A stretch of DNA of 64,000 nt from Luteimonas sp. RC10 (GCF_014192745.1 NZ_JACHYJ010000007.1:234017-298016), one strand, 5' to 3'. Positions 8,865 through 18,794 are shown, numbered from the stretch's first letter. Made by a program: numbers and translations. The notes: generated by a model from the letters alone, not told the origin.

Positions 8865-10343
8865 GTGCAAGCAACAAACGAAAACCTAAGAGCCAAGGCA
8901 GTTCGTGGCGGCGCCATAAGCATGACAGCGCAGGTAGCGGTCATCTTGATACAGATGGCCTCCATAGTCATTCTCTCCAGAATACTTCGCCCGGAAGATT
9001 TCGGTGTTATCGCAATGATCTTAGCGATAACTGCTTTCGTTGGTTTGTTCCGAGACATGGGGCTTTCCACAGCATCCATCCAGAAAACCGATCTCACTCG
9101 CGAGCAAGCAAGTGCCTTGTTCTGGTTCAACCTACTGGTTGGCGGCGTGTTAATGATGCTAGTGATGGCGCTGGCACCCATCATCGCTTGGTTCTACAAG
9201 CGCCCAGAATTGACACAGGTCTGCATTGCCATCTCGACAACCTTCATTATTGCCAGTGCTGGCGCGCAACACGCCGCACTTCTCCAGAGAGAATTAAGAT
9301 TCAAGCCAAAGGCAATCGCCGATGTATGCGGAGCCGTCGTTAACCTTCTTGTATCAATTCTACTCGCACTAAAAGGGATGAGATTCTGGGCACTCGCCTG
9401 GGGCACCGTCTTCGGAGCCTTGACGACGACACTATTATATCTCCTGTTATCTGGATTCAAGCCCGTTCGCCCGCAAGCTGCCACAGGACTTCGACAAATA
9501 TTCGGTTTCGGCGCCAATGTAACTGCATTCGAACTTCTCAACTACTTCAGCAGAAACCTCGACAGTATCCTGATCGGAAAGCTCTGGGGTGCGGAGCAAC
9601 TCGGTTTTTACAGCCGAGCGTATCAGATGATGATGCTGCCCATCACTAGCCTGCGAACCCCGATCAATGCAGTCGCGTTCCCTGTTCTCTCACGGCTTCA
9701 GCACGACCAAGTGGGGTTCAGACGATACTATTGTCGAATTGCATCGCTGCTCGCTTTTCTCTCCATGCCGATGATGGGCTTCCTAACGGTAAAATCTGAG
9801 CAAGTTGTGGAAATTGCGCTTGGTAGAGAATGGATAGAGGTAGCACCGGTATTCGCTCTACTCGGAGTCACGGGTTTCATACAACCTGTCGCATCGTTGC
9901 GAGGACTAGTGCTCTTAAGTCTTGGCAAATCGAGACGCTACTTGGCATGGGGCGGCATTAACGCGATTACGGTGACAATTGCATTCTGCATCGGAATTCG
10001 CTGGGGCAACATCGGGATCGCATGGGCCTATCTGATAGTGAACTATGCACTTATCTACCCATCACTGCTATTTATCTTTAACCAGACTCCATTGCGTCCG
10101 CGTGACTTCTTCGACTCCATCAAGCTCCCTTTCCTCGCTTCAGTCGTCGCGATCATCATAGTCTTTTTCTGGCCGAGCCGCTGGAAAACCGATCAGATGA
10201 TCACACAGACGATCATCGACGCCACAGTTTTCGCTGCAGCATTCCTCGGAACCTATGCAGTCTCAAAGATTGGGCGCGACACGATTGCCGGCTATCTTCG
10301 ACTTTTATCAACCTTGAAACCAAATTTGACGCTGAGCAAATAA
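8865..10343 (+). CDS. wzx: Lipid-linked oligosaccharide flippase, Wzx (WzxC-like)
   Basis: A 492-residue polytopic membrane protein of the MOP/PST exporter superfamily, with 12-14 hydrophobic segments. The N-terminal pattern (ENLRAKAVRGGAISMTAQ, then ILSRILRPEDFGVIAM) is typical of WzxC-type flippases, which move undecaprenyl-linked repeat units to the periplasmic face. The GTG start at 8865 is kept because the family's N-terminal amphipathic segment begins there; a Met at residue 20 is too late. It follows ugd by 5 bp. It lies in the lower-GC cassette. Confidence 0.92.
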   Translation: MQATNENLRAKAVRGGAISMTAQVAVILIQMASIVILSRILRPEDFGVIAMILAITAFVGLFRDMGLSTASIQKTDLTREQASALFWFNLLVGGVLMMLVMALAPIIAWFYKRPELTQVCIAISTTFIIASAGAQHAALLQRELRFKPKAIADVCGAVVNLLVSILLALKGMRFWALAWGTVFGALTTTLLYLLLSGFKPVRPQAATGLRQIFGFGANVTAFELLNYFSRNLDSILIGKLWGAEQLGFYSRAYQMMMLPITSLRTPINAVAFPVLSRLQHDQVGFRRYYCRIASLLAFLSMPMMGFLTVKSEQVVEIALGREWIEVAPVFALLGVTGFIQPVASLRGLVLLSLGKSRRYLAWGGINAITVTIAFCIGIRWGNIGIAWAYLIVNYALIYPSLLFIFNQTPLRPRDFFDSIKLPFLASVVAIIIVFFWPSRWKTDQMITQTIIDATVFAAAFLGTYAVSKIGRDTIAGYLRLLSTLKPNLTLSK

Positions 10344-11431
10344 TGAGTGCACTCATCAGTAGAGCTAAGGCCGCAATCAAGACTATCCTTGGACCAGTCG
10401 ATTCAATGATGGCGAATGTTGGTGCCTCAAGCTCCCGAATGGCAGGAATCTATTGGCTCGTGCGCGGCGGATTCGGCCGAGAACAGCAAGCTGTACTTGC
10501 TGGCAAGAAGATGTACCGCGCATCCCTCTCAGATCCAACTATCAATACGAGCCTGTTGCGAAGAAATACTCATCGCATTGAGAAGGGTATGCTGATGAGA
10601 CCTCGGCGAGTGCCATTCGGGCTTACTTATATAGAAGAGACCGTACATGCGTTTCACAGGGCAGTGAGCGCGGGCATCGAGCCGAACGAACTGGCCTGGG
10701 CACGGGATGTGCTTCTTGAGTACATGGCCATCACTCCATCACACCCGCAAGTTGATCCGCTTCGAGAGATCGTGCTTGATGCAAGCGAAAAGGTTGGCGC
10801 TCAGAATAATCTTAAGCGCGTTCCCTATCATCGTGATACCGATTTCGCGCCCAGCTTTAACATTCACGACTTCATAGCACTGGCAAAACACCGGCGTTCG
10901 GTGAGATGGTACGCATCCACACCGATACCCCGTGAAATGATCGCGTTAGCCGTTGAGGCCGCAACCTACTCCCCGACGGCGTGCAATCGTCAACCTTATG
11001 AGTTCAGGATTTTTGATTCTCCCGAGCTTGTATCAGAAATAATAAGGGTTCCTGGCGGAACTGCCGGCTTCAACGATCAAGTCCCAGCTGTTGCAGTGAT
11101 CGTAGGAAAACTCAGAAATTACTTCGGACAACACGACCGACACGCGATATACACAGATGCCTCGCTGGCGATAATGTCATTTGTTTATGCACTGGAGCTT
11201 CAAGGCATTGGCTCGTGCTGTATCAACTGGCCCGACATTGAAGAGCGCGAACAAAGAATGGGCAACTTGCTACGGCTTGAGGCCGACGAACGGCCTGTCA
11301 TGCTGGTCTCATTCGGCTGGCCAGACAAGAGTAGCATGGTCGCATACTCGGAAAAGAAGCCGGCCTCCAAGCTCTGCCGCTTCAATCATGAGCCTGCCCA
11401 AGCAACTCACGCGCTCAGAGACGGACGCTAG
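10343..11431 (+). CDS. Nitroreductase-family protein in the EPS cassette
   Basis: A 362-residue protein. The C-terminal two thirds (about 175-345) is a nitroreductase/flavin fold, with HRRSVRWYASTPIPREMI and YSPTACNRQPYEFRIF, the usual FMN-contact region. The first ~170 residues are a family-specific extension without a motif I recognise. The start overlaps the wzx stop (TAATG). Nitroreductase-like genes recur in polysaccharide loci beside pyruvyltransferase-like genes, as here, but their reaction there is unknown; a redox or modification role is only inferred. Confidence 0.85.
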   Translation: MSALISRAKAAIKTILGPVDSMMANVGASSSRMAGIYWLVRGGFGREQQAVLAGKKMYRASLSDPTINTSLLRRNTHRIEKGMLMRPRRVPFGLTYIEETVHAFHRAVSAGIEPNELAWARDVLLEYMAITPSHPQVDPLREIVLDASEKVGAQNNLKRVPYHRDTDFAPSFNIHDFIALAKHRRSVRWYASTPIPREMIALAVEAATYSPTACNRQPYEFRIFDSPELVSEIIRVPGGTAGFNDQVPAVAVIVGKLRNYFGQHDRHAIYTDASLAIMSFVYALELQGIGSCCINWPDIEEREQRMGNLLRLEADERPVMLVSFGWPDKSSMVAYSEKKPASKLCRFNHEPAQATHALRDGR

Positions 11432-11485
11432 AACGGCCGGGCATTGATAGACAACAGACCTAGAACTATTTCAAGGCATAGGATA

Positions 11486-12604
11486 ATGAATCTCGAAATA
11501 CGAGGCACAAACTCCCTCAACAAAGGAGCACTGATGATGCTCCTCGTAGCCCTGCAGGAAACTCGGCACTGGAACGTGGAGAGGTATGTCGTAACTCCAA
11601 ACCGAGCCTTTCCTTATGGTGATCGGCACACTTACGGGCTTTATCAGAAAATCTGGTTTGAACGCAGGGGCATGCAGAAACTCGGTTATGTAATGGACCG
11701 ACTGATTCCGCAACCACTAAAACGAGCGTATGGCTTGGTAGCCGATCGCGAGATCGACGTAGTTCTGGATGCGTCTGGCTTTGCGTACAGCGACCAGTGG
11801 GGCCCCTTCTACCCCGGCTTTACAGCCAAGAGTTCCGAGGTATGGAAGCGCAGGGGCTGTAAGTTCATCCTTCTTCCACAAGCTTTTGGCCCATTTAGGA
11901 ACCCAAAGGTAGCCCACTCCATGCGACAGGTCTTCAATAATGCAACCGCCATCTATGCAAGGGATCGGCAGTCGCAGAATCATGTTAGGTCCATTTATGC
12001 TGGAGAGGTAAGAGTATCTCCTGACTTCACAAACCTTCTTGACCCAAGGGAGGGCAGGTCGGATCTACTAGTCGCTCCTGTTGCGATCATTCCTAACGCA
12101 AGAATGATCGACAAAGTTAAAGATGGAGCCAGCGGGTATCTTGATTTCCTCGCCAGCGTCTCTAGAAATCTTGGCCCCGACAAGGCGTTCTTCCTCATCC
12201 ATGAAGGAGTTGACGATCTGCGCGTCGCCGAACGTGTCAATAGCGGTTTGGCGCAGCCGTTGAAGATTGTTTCACACGAAGATCCGCTTGTCCTAAAGTG
12301 GATCTTGTCCAAATGCGAGATGGTGGTCGGATCCCGTTTCCATGCGTTGATTAGTGCGCTATCCCAGGGTGTGCCTACTTACGCCTGCGGATGGAGTCAT
12401 AAGTACGAGGAACTCTTCTCAGACTACGAGGTCCCTGAATGCTTGATAGATCTTTCCAATCCAGGTTTGAGCGCAAACTTGATTTCTGACGCCTATCACA
12501 GCAACGGACTCCACGAAATTCGAGTCAAACTATCAGACACGAAGCTCCAAATGAAGAGAAAGTCCATCCAGCTGTGGCAAGAGATCACTACCCTGGTTCG
12601 CTAA
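11486..12604 (+). CDS. Polysaccharide pyruvyltransferase-family protein
   Basis: A 372-residue protein of the CsaB/WcaK pyruvyltransferase family, which can add a ketal-linked pyruvate from phosphoenolpyruvate to a sugar. The N-terminal NKGALMML segment and the C-terminal VVGSRFHALISALSQGVPT block are family hallmarks. ATG 11486 is chosen because the conserved region starts directly after it (MNLEIRGTNSLNKG); a TTG frame opens at 11444. Not every member is a true pyruvyltransferase, so the reaction is a family-level prediction. Confidence 0.88.
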   Translation: MNLEIRGTNSLNKGALMMLLVALQETRHWNVERYVVTPNRAFPYGDRHTYGLYQKIWFERRGMQKLGYVMDRLIPQPLKRAYGLVADREIDVVLDASGFAYSDQWGPFYPGFTAKSSEVWKRRGCKFILLPQAFGPFRNPKVAHSMRQVFNNATAIYARDRQSQNHVRSIYAGEVRVSPDFTNLLDPREGRSDLLVAPVAIIPNARMIDKVKDGASGYLDFLASVSRNLGPDKAFFLIHEGVDDLRVAERVNSGLAQPLKIVSHEDPLVLKWILSKCEMVVGSRFHALISALSQGVPTYACGWSHKYEELFSDYEVPECLIDLSNPGLSANLISDAYHSNGLHEIRVKLSDTKLQMKRKSIQLWQEITTLVR

Positions 12605-12626
12605 GAGAGCACGGTCCGCAATCGAA

Positions 12627-13841
12627 ATGAATAGCTCCCGCCGCACCAGAGTATGCTTGGTCAACACTCTTTACCCTCCGTTTAAAGTCGGAGGTGCTGA
12701 GAGATCGGTTGAGCTGCTCGCCCAGGAACTTTGCCGCAAGGGAATGGAAACCCATGTGATCACCCTTCATTCTGGTGCCCACGTAGAGCATCAGGAAGTC
12801 GAGGGAGTGCGAGTACACCGCCTACCTCTGAAGAACAGCTACTGGCCCTTTAGCGGGGCTAGCGAGAGCGCTTTCCAGAAGCTTGTTTGGCACTTGCGCG
12901 ACGCAGAGAACTCGGAGATGAGGCGCTGCTTCAGCGAGCTAATAGATCAAATTTCTCCGGACGTGGTGCACACCAATAATCTAGCTGGATTCTCAGTTTC
13001 CGTTTGGCGAGAGTGCGCATCCAGACGCTTGCCCGTTGTTCACACGGCACGTGACTACTACTTGCTTCATCCAAACTCGAAGCTGTTCAATGGAAGAGGC
13101 ATTCAGAATGAGTTCTCTATCTCAGCTCGTCTTTGGTCGTATCCAAAGAAGCTTGCATCCACTCACGTAAGAGCGTTTGTGGGGATCAGCAAGTATGTAG
13201 TTGATATTCACCGCGCTCGCGGCTTCTTCGAGAATGCAAGCGCGGAAGTTATACACAACTCGGTTGAACGCATAGTTGGCAGATCCGCCAACACGCAGCG
13301 AACTGGAAGAATCGGATTTATAGGCAGGCTAGACGAGTCGAAAGGTATCGAGTCGATTCTTGAAGCCATGAGGTCAATGCCCTCCCGACAGCTGTTGGTC
13401 GCAGGAGAAGGGAGATCAGACTACGTCGCACAATTACATAGAAAATCGCCATCGAACGTCGAGTTTCTAGGTAGAAGATCGCCAGATGATTTTTTTAAAG
13501 AAATTGACTTATTGCTGGTCCCATCACTATGGGCAGAGCCATTAGGCAGGGTTGTTTTGGAAGCATACTCTTTTGGCGTGCCCGTAGTGGCAGCCAAGAT
13601 CGGGGGACTGAAGGATATTGTTCCGCAGAACTGCGGGCGGCTATTTGAACCAGGGGCTATGACCTCCATCATTGATTGTATTGAAGATGCATTGGTGAAC
13701 ATTGAATCACTCAGCCAGGCATGCACGCAGTTCGCTCATAGCTTTACGTCTTCGAAAATCGCAGACAGCTACATCAAAACTTACAAGAAAGCAATTGGCG
13801 AAGATAACCTTAAGAATTCCAATGAGGCTAGAATTTTTTGA
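12627..13841 (+). CDS. Glycosyltransferase family 4
   Basis: A 404-residue GT-B glycosyltransferase. The N-terminal donor/acceptor half begins VCLVNTLYPPFKVGGAERSV; the C-terminal nucleotide-sugar half (about 200-370) holds IGFIGRLDESKGIESIL and the E-X7-E type block EPLGRVVLEAYSFGVPVVA. It probably adds one sugar to the lipid-linked repeat unit at the cytoplasmic membrane. Donor and linkage cannot be read from sequence. It lies in the low-GC cassette. Confidence 0.92.
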   Translation: MNSSRRTRVCLVNTLYPPFKVGGAERSVELLAQELCRKGMETHVITLHSGAHVEHQEVEGVRVHRLPLKNSYWPFSGASESAFQKLVWHLRDAENSEMRRCFSELIDQISPDVVHTNNLAGFSVSVWRECASRRLPVVHTARDYYLLHPNSKLFNGRGIQNEFSISARLWSYPKKLASTHVRAFVGISKYVVDIHRARGFFENASAEVIHNSVERIVGRSANTQRTGRIGFIGRLDESKGIESILEAMRSMPSRQLLVAGEGRSDYVAQLHRKSPSNVEFLGRRSPDDFFKEIDLLLVPSLWAEPLGRVVLEAYSFGVPVVAAKIGGLKDIVPQNCGRLFEPGAMTSIIDCIEDALVNIESLSQACTQFAHSFTSSKIADSYIKTYKKAIGEDNLKNSNEARIF

Positions 13842-15196
13842 ATAGTTCAACTTCTAGACTGCATAGGTTCCTATTTGCTGCTTTTGTTACGAGCGCTATT
13901 TTCCAAGCAGCGGCTGTTTACAATTTTTCTTCTTCTGGGGTCGAGTTCTATCTTAGTCCTTTTCTGGCTTTACAGCTTCTTGCTTCACTATGCCTCGTAA
14001 TTTTTATCGCAGTCGGGAATGGCCGCCCCACCATGAAGCTCGGCGGAAGCGCCGCCCCACTCCTTTCTATTTTTCTCTTAACGGCCCTTTCGATCTTCAT
14101 GGCTCCAGTTCTGCCCGTTATCTTTGACGGGATCGGTGTCTATAGCGCGAGAGGGGGAATAGATAGCCAGCATAATAATCTCACTCCTCTGCGCGTCACA
14201 CCCTCTATCTTTATACAGCCTGCGTATTTGCTGCTATCTCTATTTTGCTTCTTGTTCTTTTCATTGAATACGAAAGACAAACTCAGACATCATATCGCGC
14301 ATAGGTGGATAAGCATTGGCGCCATACTGGTACTTCTATTCGGCGCGTGGCGGCTAGCGTCATTGCTTTCAGGCATCTACTTTCCTTCCGAGATACTCTA
14401 CTCGTCCGGAATTAAAGCCGAGAATGTTGATCAGACGATTAATGGCATCTACAGAGTAAGCTCCACATTCACCGAGGTGTCATATCTCGGTGTATATCTG
14501 GTCTCCGCTTTAGCGTATTTTCTTCGCTACGCATATGCAACAAAAAGCTTGATGTCATTGCTGATTTCCGCGGCAATCACGCTCCTCATTGCCATAACAA
14601 CCTCTTCAACAGCGTATCTTAGCGCGGCTGTTCTCATAGCCTGTTTTTTGGCATTCGTCGTCGTTAAGGAGATAGGCAAAGGACGGTTATCGAAGAGAAC
14701 ACTTGCTACGCTCTCTTTATCTTTGCTAGCAGCCTTTATCATGGTTCTTTACTTTTCGGACAACACTATCGTAAGGTCTGTAGTAGACCTTTCCATAACC
14801 ACTAAGGCTTCTAGCGGCTCAGCAACTCATAGAGGCGCTGCCGATATCAGAGCACTTCAGATCGTTTACGAGACCTTTGGGCTTGGCGTAGGCCTAGGCG
14901 CAAATAGGCCATCTAGCCTTATCACGTCGATTGTTAGCAATCTTGGAATTATTGGCCTTACGTTGTTCTTAACCTTTGTATATCAGATCCTGAAGGTCAC
15001 TGCCCGAGTAGCGAACGCCCTTCCTGCGAGCGAATCTTCGCATCGAGCTGTGTTGTTGGCAGCTCGTTGGGGCTTCTTCTTCTGTTTTGTATCTATGGCT
15101 ATCGCTGTACCAGATCTATCATTTCCAATCTTCTGGTTATGGGCCATAACGATGACTTATGTTGCTGGATCGCTTCGCGCGGATACAGGTCAGTAG
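13838..15196 (+). CDS. wzy: O-antigen/EPS polymerase, Wzy-like
   Basis: A 452-residue protein with about 11-12 membrane segments and a long periplasmic loop (about residues 85-130 and a second near 190-215), the topology of Wzy polymerases/ligases. The late segment LQIVYETFGLGVGLGANRPSSL resembles the conserved G-x-G-x-G loop of the Wzy_C region. Start is a TTG that overlaps the previous stop (TTGA); no ATG alternative exists before the first membrane segment. Low GC (27 of 60 in one sampled line), as usual for wzy. It probably joins repeat units on the periplasmic side. Confidence 0.85.
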   Translation: MNSSTSRLHRFLFAAFVTSAIFQAAAVYNFSSSGVEFYLSPFLALQLLASLCLVIFIAVGNGRPTMKLGGSAAPLLSIFLLTALSIFMAPVLPVIFDGIGVYSARGGIDSQHNNLTPLRVTPSIFIQPAYLLLSLFCFLFFSLNTKDKLRHHIAHRWISIGAILVLLFGAWRLASLLSGIYFPSEILYSSGIKAENVDQTINGIYRVSSTFTEVSYLGVYLVSALAYFLRYAYATKSLMSLLISAAITLLIAITTSSTAYLSAAVLIACFLAFVVVKEIGKGRLSKRTLATLSLSLLAAFIMVLYFSDNTIVRSVVDLSITTKASSGSATHRGAADIRALQIVYETFGLGVGLGANRPSSLITSIVSNLGIIGLTLFLTFVYQILKVTARVANALPASESSHRAVLLAARWGFFFCFVSMAIAVPDLSFPIFWLWAITMTYVAGSLRADTGQ

Positions 15197-15288
15197 ATCA
15201 AAATCATGCGGCCGTTCTTTCAGAGATTCTCATCTGATTTGTTCTATATTTTTCACTCTTCAACCATAAACTGCACGGCCGAACTTCG

Positions 15289-15738
15289 ATGAACACTGCA
15301 GAGCGATTTCTCAGGCTTTCAAGGACGCGATTATTTGGCACCATTGGATACTCGCTCTTGAAAGCAATAGGGATAGAGTTTCCGCGTTCAGTTAAGATTG
15401 GACAAGGCGTCCGCCTTCCTCACTGGGCTGTTGGCTTAGTGGTTCACGGCAAGACTGTGTTGGGCGATAGAGTAACTTTGTACCAAGGCGTCACTTTGGG
15501 TCGCGCCGATCTTTATCGACCTGACAGCTCCAACGCCAACGAAGGCATAGAGATAGGCGATGACGTGCGGATCTGCGCCGGCGCCAAGATCCTATTTAAA
15601 TCAGGAAAGAAGCTTACTATTGGAAACGGCGCAATCATTGGCGCCAATTCTGTCGTTCTAACGAGCGTCGGAGATAACGAAGTCTGGGCCGGATCGCCTG
15701 CGCGCTTCATCAAGGCCACCGGGATTGGGCAGTTATAA
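15289..15738 (+). CDS. Serine-acetyltransferase-like hexapeptide acyltransferase
   Basis: A 149-residue left-handed beta-helix protein. It keeps the C-terminal part of serine acetyltransferases (LPHWAVGLVVHGKTVLGDRVTLYQGVTLG, then IGANSVVLTSVGDNEVWAGSPAR) but lacks the long N-terminal domain of CysE. Such short proteins in EPS loci most likely O-acetylate a sugar of the repeat unit with acetyl-CoA, rather than make cysteine. It overlaps the next gene by TAATG. Confidence 0.88.
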   Translation: MNTAERFLRLSRTRLFGTIGYSLLKAIGIEFPRSVKIGQGVRLPHWAVGLVVHGKTVLGDRVTLYQGVTLGRADLYRPDSSNANEGIEIGDDVRICAGAKILFKSGKKLTIGNGAIIGANSVVLTSVGDNEVWAGSPARFIKATGIGQL

Positions 15739-16799
15739 TGAAACTAGTTCTGAACTACTCAATGATAGGATCGCGGCCTACCGGCCTTGGAGTTTATGCG
15801 TCGAATCTGACGGACATCACCAATCTATTTAGGTCCAGGATCATATCCTCTGACGGCTCTCTCCTCGGCTCCGATGGCTCCATAGCCTCGCCGAAGAACA
15901 TAGTGCTTGGCTCCGGACGAATGGCCGCAATTTTTAGACAACTTTGGCTTCGTGGACTGAAGGTCGATCCTGCCGACCTTGTTTACTCGCCGACTCATCA
16001 TGCGATCAGACACAAGAAGCAGATCATTACAATTCATGACCTAATATCCCTCAGGTTTCCTCGACAGCATTATTCGCAGTACCTTTACTTCAAGTATAAA
16101 ATTCCTCAGATACTTAAGGATTGCGTGGCTGTTTTCACGGTCAGCCAGGCCACTCGGCATGACATATCTAGGACTTATAATTATCCGATAGATCGAATTC
16201 ATGTTGTCCCAAATTCGATCAACCCTTCTTCACTGGCGATTGATGAAGCAACTGAACCGCAACCATATTTACTTATGGTAGGAGCCAGATATTCGCATAA
16301 GAATGTTGAAGAAGTAATTGCGAATGCCGATCTCTGGAAGTCCCATTACAAACTGATTGTCACTTCATGTGGCGGGAAGTATAGGAGCCATCTTGAGGAC
16401 ATGGTCTCCACTTCCAATCTGAAAGGAAGCGTGGATTTTCTTGACTATATCGACAGAGATTCTTTGATAAAGCTGTATAGAGACTGCACGGCTCTTATTT
16501 ACCCGTCAAAATGGGAGGGCTTCGGGATTCCGCCGCTTGAGTCTTTGGCTTGCGGAAGACCCGTTATTGTATCCGACATACCCGCTCATCGAGAGGTGTT
16601 AGACGACAGCGCCTTCTTTGTACGGCTTGGTGACAGAGCGAGCTGGAAGAAAGCCTTCATATCTATCGAGAGCGGCGACGCAGTCTCAGAGAAGCTAAAT
16701 CTAGGCAAGACGAGGCTTTCTGTATACACAAAATCAAATGCACTCTTGGCTTTGGAGAGCGCACTTCTGCAGGTAGCACCAGATCTTGAGAGACCATAA
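15738..16799 (+). CDS. Glycosyltransferase family 4
   Basis: A 353-residue GT-B enzyme. The C-terminal half shows LMVGARYSHKNVEEVI and the nucleotide-sugar block SKWEGFGIPPLESLACGRPVIVSD, which contains the E-X7-E type motif. The N-terminal TGLGVYASNL is usual for the WbaZ/mannosyltransferase side of GT4. Coupled to the acyltransferase by a TAATG overlap. Convergent with the GT2 gene on the other strand, 57 bp away. Confidence 0.92.
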   Translation: MKLVLNYSMIGSRPTGLGVYASNLTDITNLFRSRIISSDGSLLGSDGSIASPKNIVLGSGRMAAIFRQLWLRGLKVDPADLVYSPTHHAIRHKKQIITIHDLISLRFPRQHYSQYLYFKYKIPQILKDCVAVFTVSQATRHDISRTYNYPIDRIHVVPNSINPSSLAIDEATEPQPYLLMVGARYSHKNVEEVIANADLWKSHYKLIVTSCGGKYRSHLEDMVSTSNLKGSVDFLDYIDRDSLIKLYRDCTALIYPSKWEGFGIPPLESLACGRPVIVSDIPAHREVLDDSAFFVRLGDRASWKKAFISIESGDAVSEKLNLGKTRLSVYTKSNALLALESALLQVAPDLERP

Positions 16800-16856
16800 G
16801 CATGGATCGCTACTCAATCACTGCTTGATTACTGCCTCCGCTCTGCTTGCTCATTG

Positions 16857-17675
16857 TTATATGCCGAAGTAGTACCTAACTGCATCTCTTATATGGATCC
16901 TTACAGTTTTCTTCTTGAGTACGTCCGCCAGCCCTCCGGCGCTTGATCGTAAGCCATCGGCATGAACCTCAAGATCTCTCATCAAGTAAGAGTTTTTCCC
17001 ATACTTCTTGCACCTACGTCCATACTCGACGTCTGCCATGAAAACAAAGAATCTTTCATCAAATCCGCTCGTTACCTGCCAAGCGTCCCTGGGAACAGCA
17101 AGGAATGAGGATTGCAACCAGTCGACTGACAGTGGAGAAGCCGTGGGCTCATAGCACGCCGGATAGCTCTGCATGTAATCGTCGACAGCCCACCCGAGCA
17201 ACTTTCGTAGTGAAGGAATGCGTTTTCCTGCAATCGCAGCGATGGTTGGGTACTTCCTTGCGACGGGCTCGTAGCTCCCATCTGGATTCTTCTGAGCGAC
17301 TCCAATGCAACCCACGTCGTGCAAGGTGCCCGCGCGCATTGCTAGTTTCTCAAAAAGATCTATCTCTCTTACCTCAATATCAGGATTTAGAAAAACCACG
17401 TAATCCCACTCACCCGAAGCGCCGATATTGCACGCTCTGCTGTACCCTAGGTTACTTGGAAAATGCTTGATATCAACCGGAAAACCATAAGCCTTTCCTG
17501 CCAGTCGTGACAGCTCAAACTCCGGAGAGTTGTCTATGAGCGAGACGCTATTGGGCGAAAGCGTTTGAGCGTCTAGTTGATCCAGCAAAACCTCGACCGA
17601 TCCAGACTTCATGTAGTTGACAATGACAACCTTGTAGTTCACCTGACTATCCAAGCTTGAATTTTCGGCAATCAT
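16857..17675 (-). CDS. Glycosyltransferase family 2, rhamnosyltransferase-like
   Basis: A 272-residue GT-A enzyme. It shows [16 protein letters not shown], the [15 protein letters not shown] block and FLNPDIEV, in which NPD stands in the DXD position as in WbbL-type rhamnosyltransferases. It is the only cassette gene on the minus strand and is divergent from rmlB, the gene for the dTDP-rhamnose pathway, which supports rhamnose as the sugar (inference). A TATAAT on the minus strand overlaps the ATG at 17675, so a later start, for example the GTG before the NYKVVIVNY strand, is possible. Confidence 0.88.
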   Translation of the reverse strand: MIAENSSLDSQVNYKVVIVNYMKSGSVEVLLDQLDAQTLSPNSVSLIDNSPEFELSRLAGKAYGFPVDIKHFPSNLGYSRACNIGASGEWDYVVFLNPDIEVREIDLFEKLAMRAGTLHDVGCIGVAQKNPDGSYEPVARKYPTIAAIAGKRIPSLRKLLGWAVDDYMQSYPACYEPTASPLSVDWLQSSFLAVPRDAWQVTSGFDERFFVFMADVEYGRRCKKYGKNSYLMRDLEVHADGLRSSAGGLADVLKKKTVRIHIRDAVRYYFGI

Positions 17676-17738
17676 TATAGTTTTTTTGATAGCAAATTAC
17701 GCTATCCATTTTATTTTGTTTACTTTGAGAGATGTTGT
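17674..17738. promoter_or_regulatory. AT-rich divergent promoter region of the GT2 gene and rmlB
   Basis: This 63-bp gap holds a perfect inverted repeat GATAGC-N7-GCTATC (17688-17706) and, on the minus strand, a consensus TATAAT (17674-17679) that reaches into the GT2 start codon. A TTGATA (17686-17691) faces rmlB, but the best downstream TATTTT is 20 bases away, so the rmlB promoter is uncertain. Confidence 0.45.
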
Positions 17739-18794
17739 ATGCCCACTTGGCTCGTCACCGGCGGCGCCGGTTTCATCGGCGGTAACTTCGTGCTCGAGGC
17801 GGTCCGCCTGGGCGTGCGCGTGGTCAACCTTGATGCGTTGACCTACGCGGGCAACCTGCAGACCCTGGCCTCGCTGGAAGGCAACCCCGACCACGTCTTC
17901 GTGCGTGGCGACATTGGCGATCGGGCCCTGGTCTCCCGGCTGTTGGCCGAGCACCGGCCCGATGCGGTGCTCAACTTCGCGGCCGAGAGCCACGTCGACC
18001 GCTCGATCGACGGCCCGGCCGCGTTCATCGACACCAATGTCGTCGGGACCCTGGGGCTGCTCGAGGCCGTGCGCGATTACTGGAAAGGTCTCGACGGCGA
18101 CGCCAAGGCAGCCTTCCGTTTCCTGCATGTGTCGACCGACGAGGTCTACGGCACACTCGGCGAGACCGGCAAGTTCACCGAGACCACGCCGTATGCGCCG
18201 AACTCGCCGTACTCGGCCTCCAAGGCGGCGTCCGACCATTTAGTGCGCGCGTTCCACCACACCTACGGCCTGCCGACGCTGACCACCAACTGCTCCAACA
18301 ACTACGGGCCCTACCATTTTCCCGAGAAGCTCATCCCGCTGGTGATCGCCAAGGCACTGGCCGGCGAGCCGCTGCCGGTCTACGGCGACGGCCAGCAGGT
18401 GCGTGACTGGCTGTTTGTGACCGATCACTGCGAGGCGATCCGCACGGTGCTCGAGAAGGGCCGGGTTGGCGAGACCTACAACGTCGGTGGCGACTCGGAG
18501 CGCCGGAACCTCGAGGTCGTCGAGACCATCTGCCGACTGCTCGACGCGTGCCGTCCCCGCGAGGATGGCCAGCCGCGCAGCAGCCAGATCACGTTCGTCG
18601 CCGACCGGCCGGGCCATGACCGGCGCTACGCGATCGATGCCTCCAAGTTGCAGAACGAATTGGGCTGGACGCCGCGCCACACCTTCGAGAGTGGCATTGC
18701 CGAGACCGTCGACTGGTACCTGGACAACCAGGACTGGGTGCGCGGCATCCTCGATGGCAGCTACCGGTTGGAGCGGATGGGAGCAGGGGCATGA
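17739..18794 (+). CDS. rmlB: dTDP-glucose 4,6-dehydratase
   Basis: A 351-residue SDR-type enzyme that converts dTDP-glucose to dTDP-4-keto-6-deoxyglucose, step two of dTDP-rhamnose synthesis. NAD-binding TGGAGFIGG (7-15), VSTDEVYG (131-138) and catalytic YSASK (158-162) are present. First gene of an rmlBACD operon with stop/start overlaps throughout. GC content returns to the high genomic level exactly here. Confidence 0.97.
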   Translation: MPTWLVTGGAGFIGGNFVLEAVRLGVRVVNLDALTYAGNLQTLASLEGNPDHVFVRGDIGDRALVSRLLAEHRPDAVLNFAAESHVDRSIDGPAAFIDTNVVGTLGLLEAVRDYWKGLDGDAKAAFRFLHVSTDEVYGTLGETGKFTETTPYAPNSPYSASKAASDHLVRAFHHTYGLPTLTTNCSNNYGPYHFPEKLIPLVIAKALAGEPLPVYGDGQQVRDWLFVTDHCEAIRTVLEKGRVGETYNVGGDSERRNLEVVETICRLLDACRPREDGQPRSSQITFVADRPGHDRRYAIDASKLQNELGWTPRHTFESGIAETVDWYLDNQDWVRGILDGSYRLERMGAGA

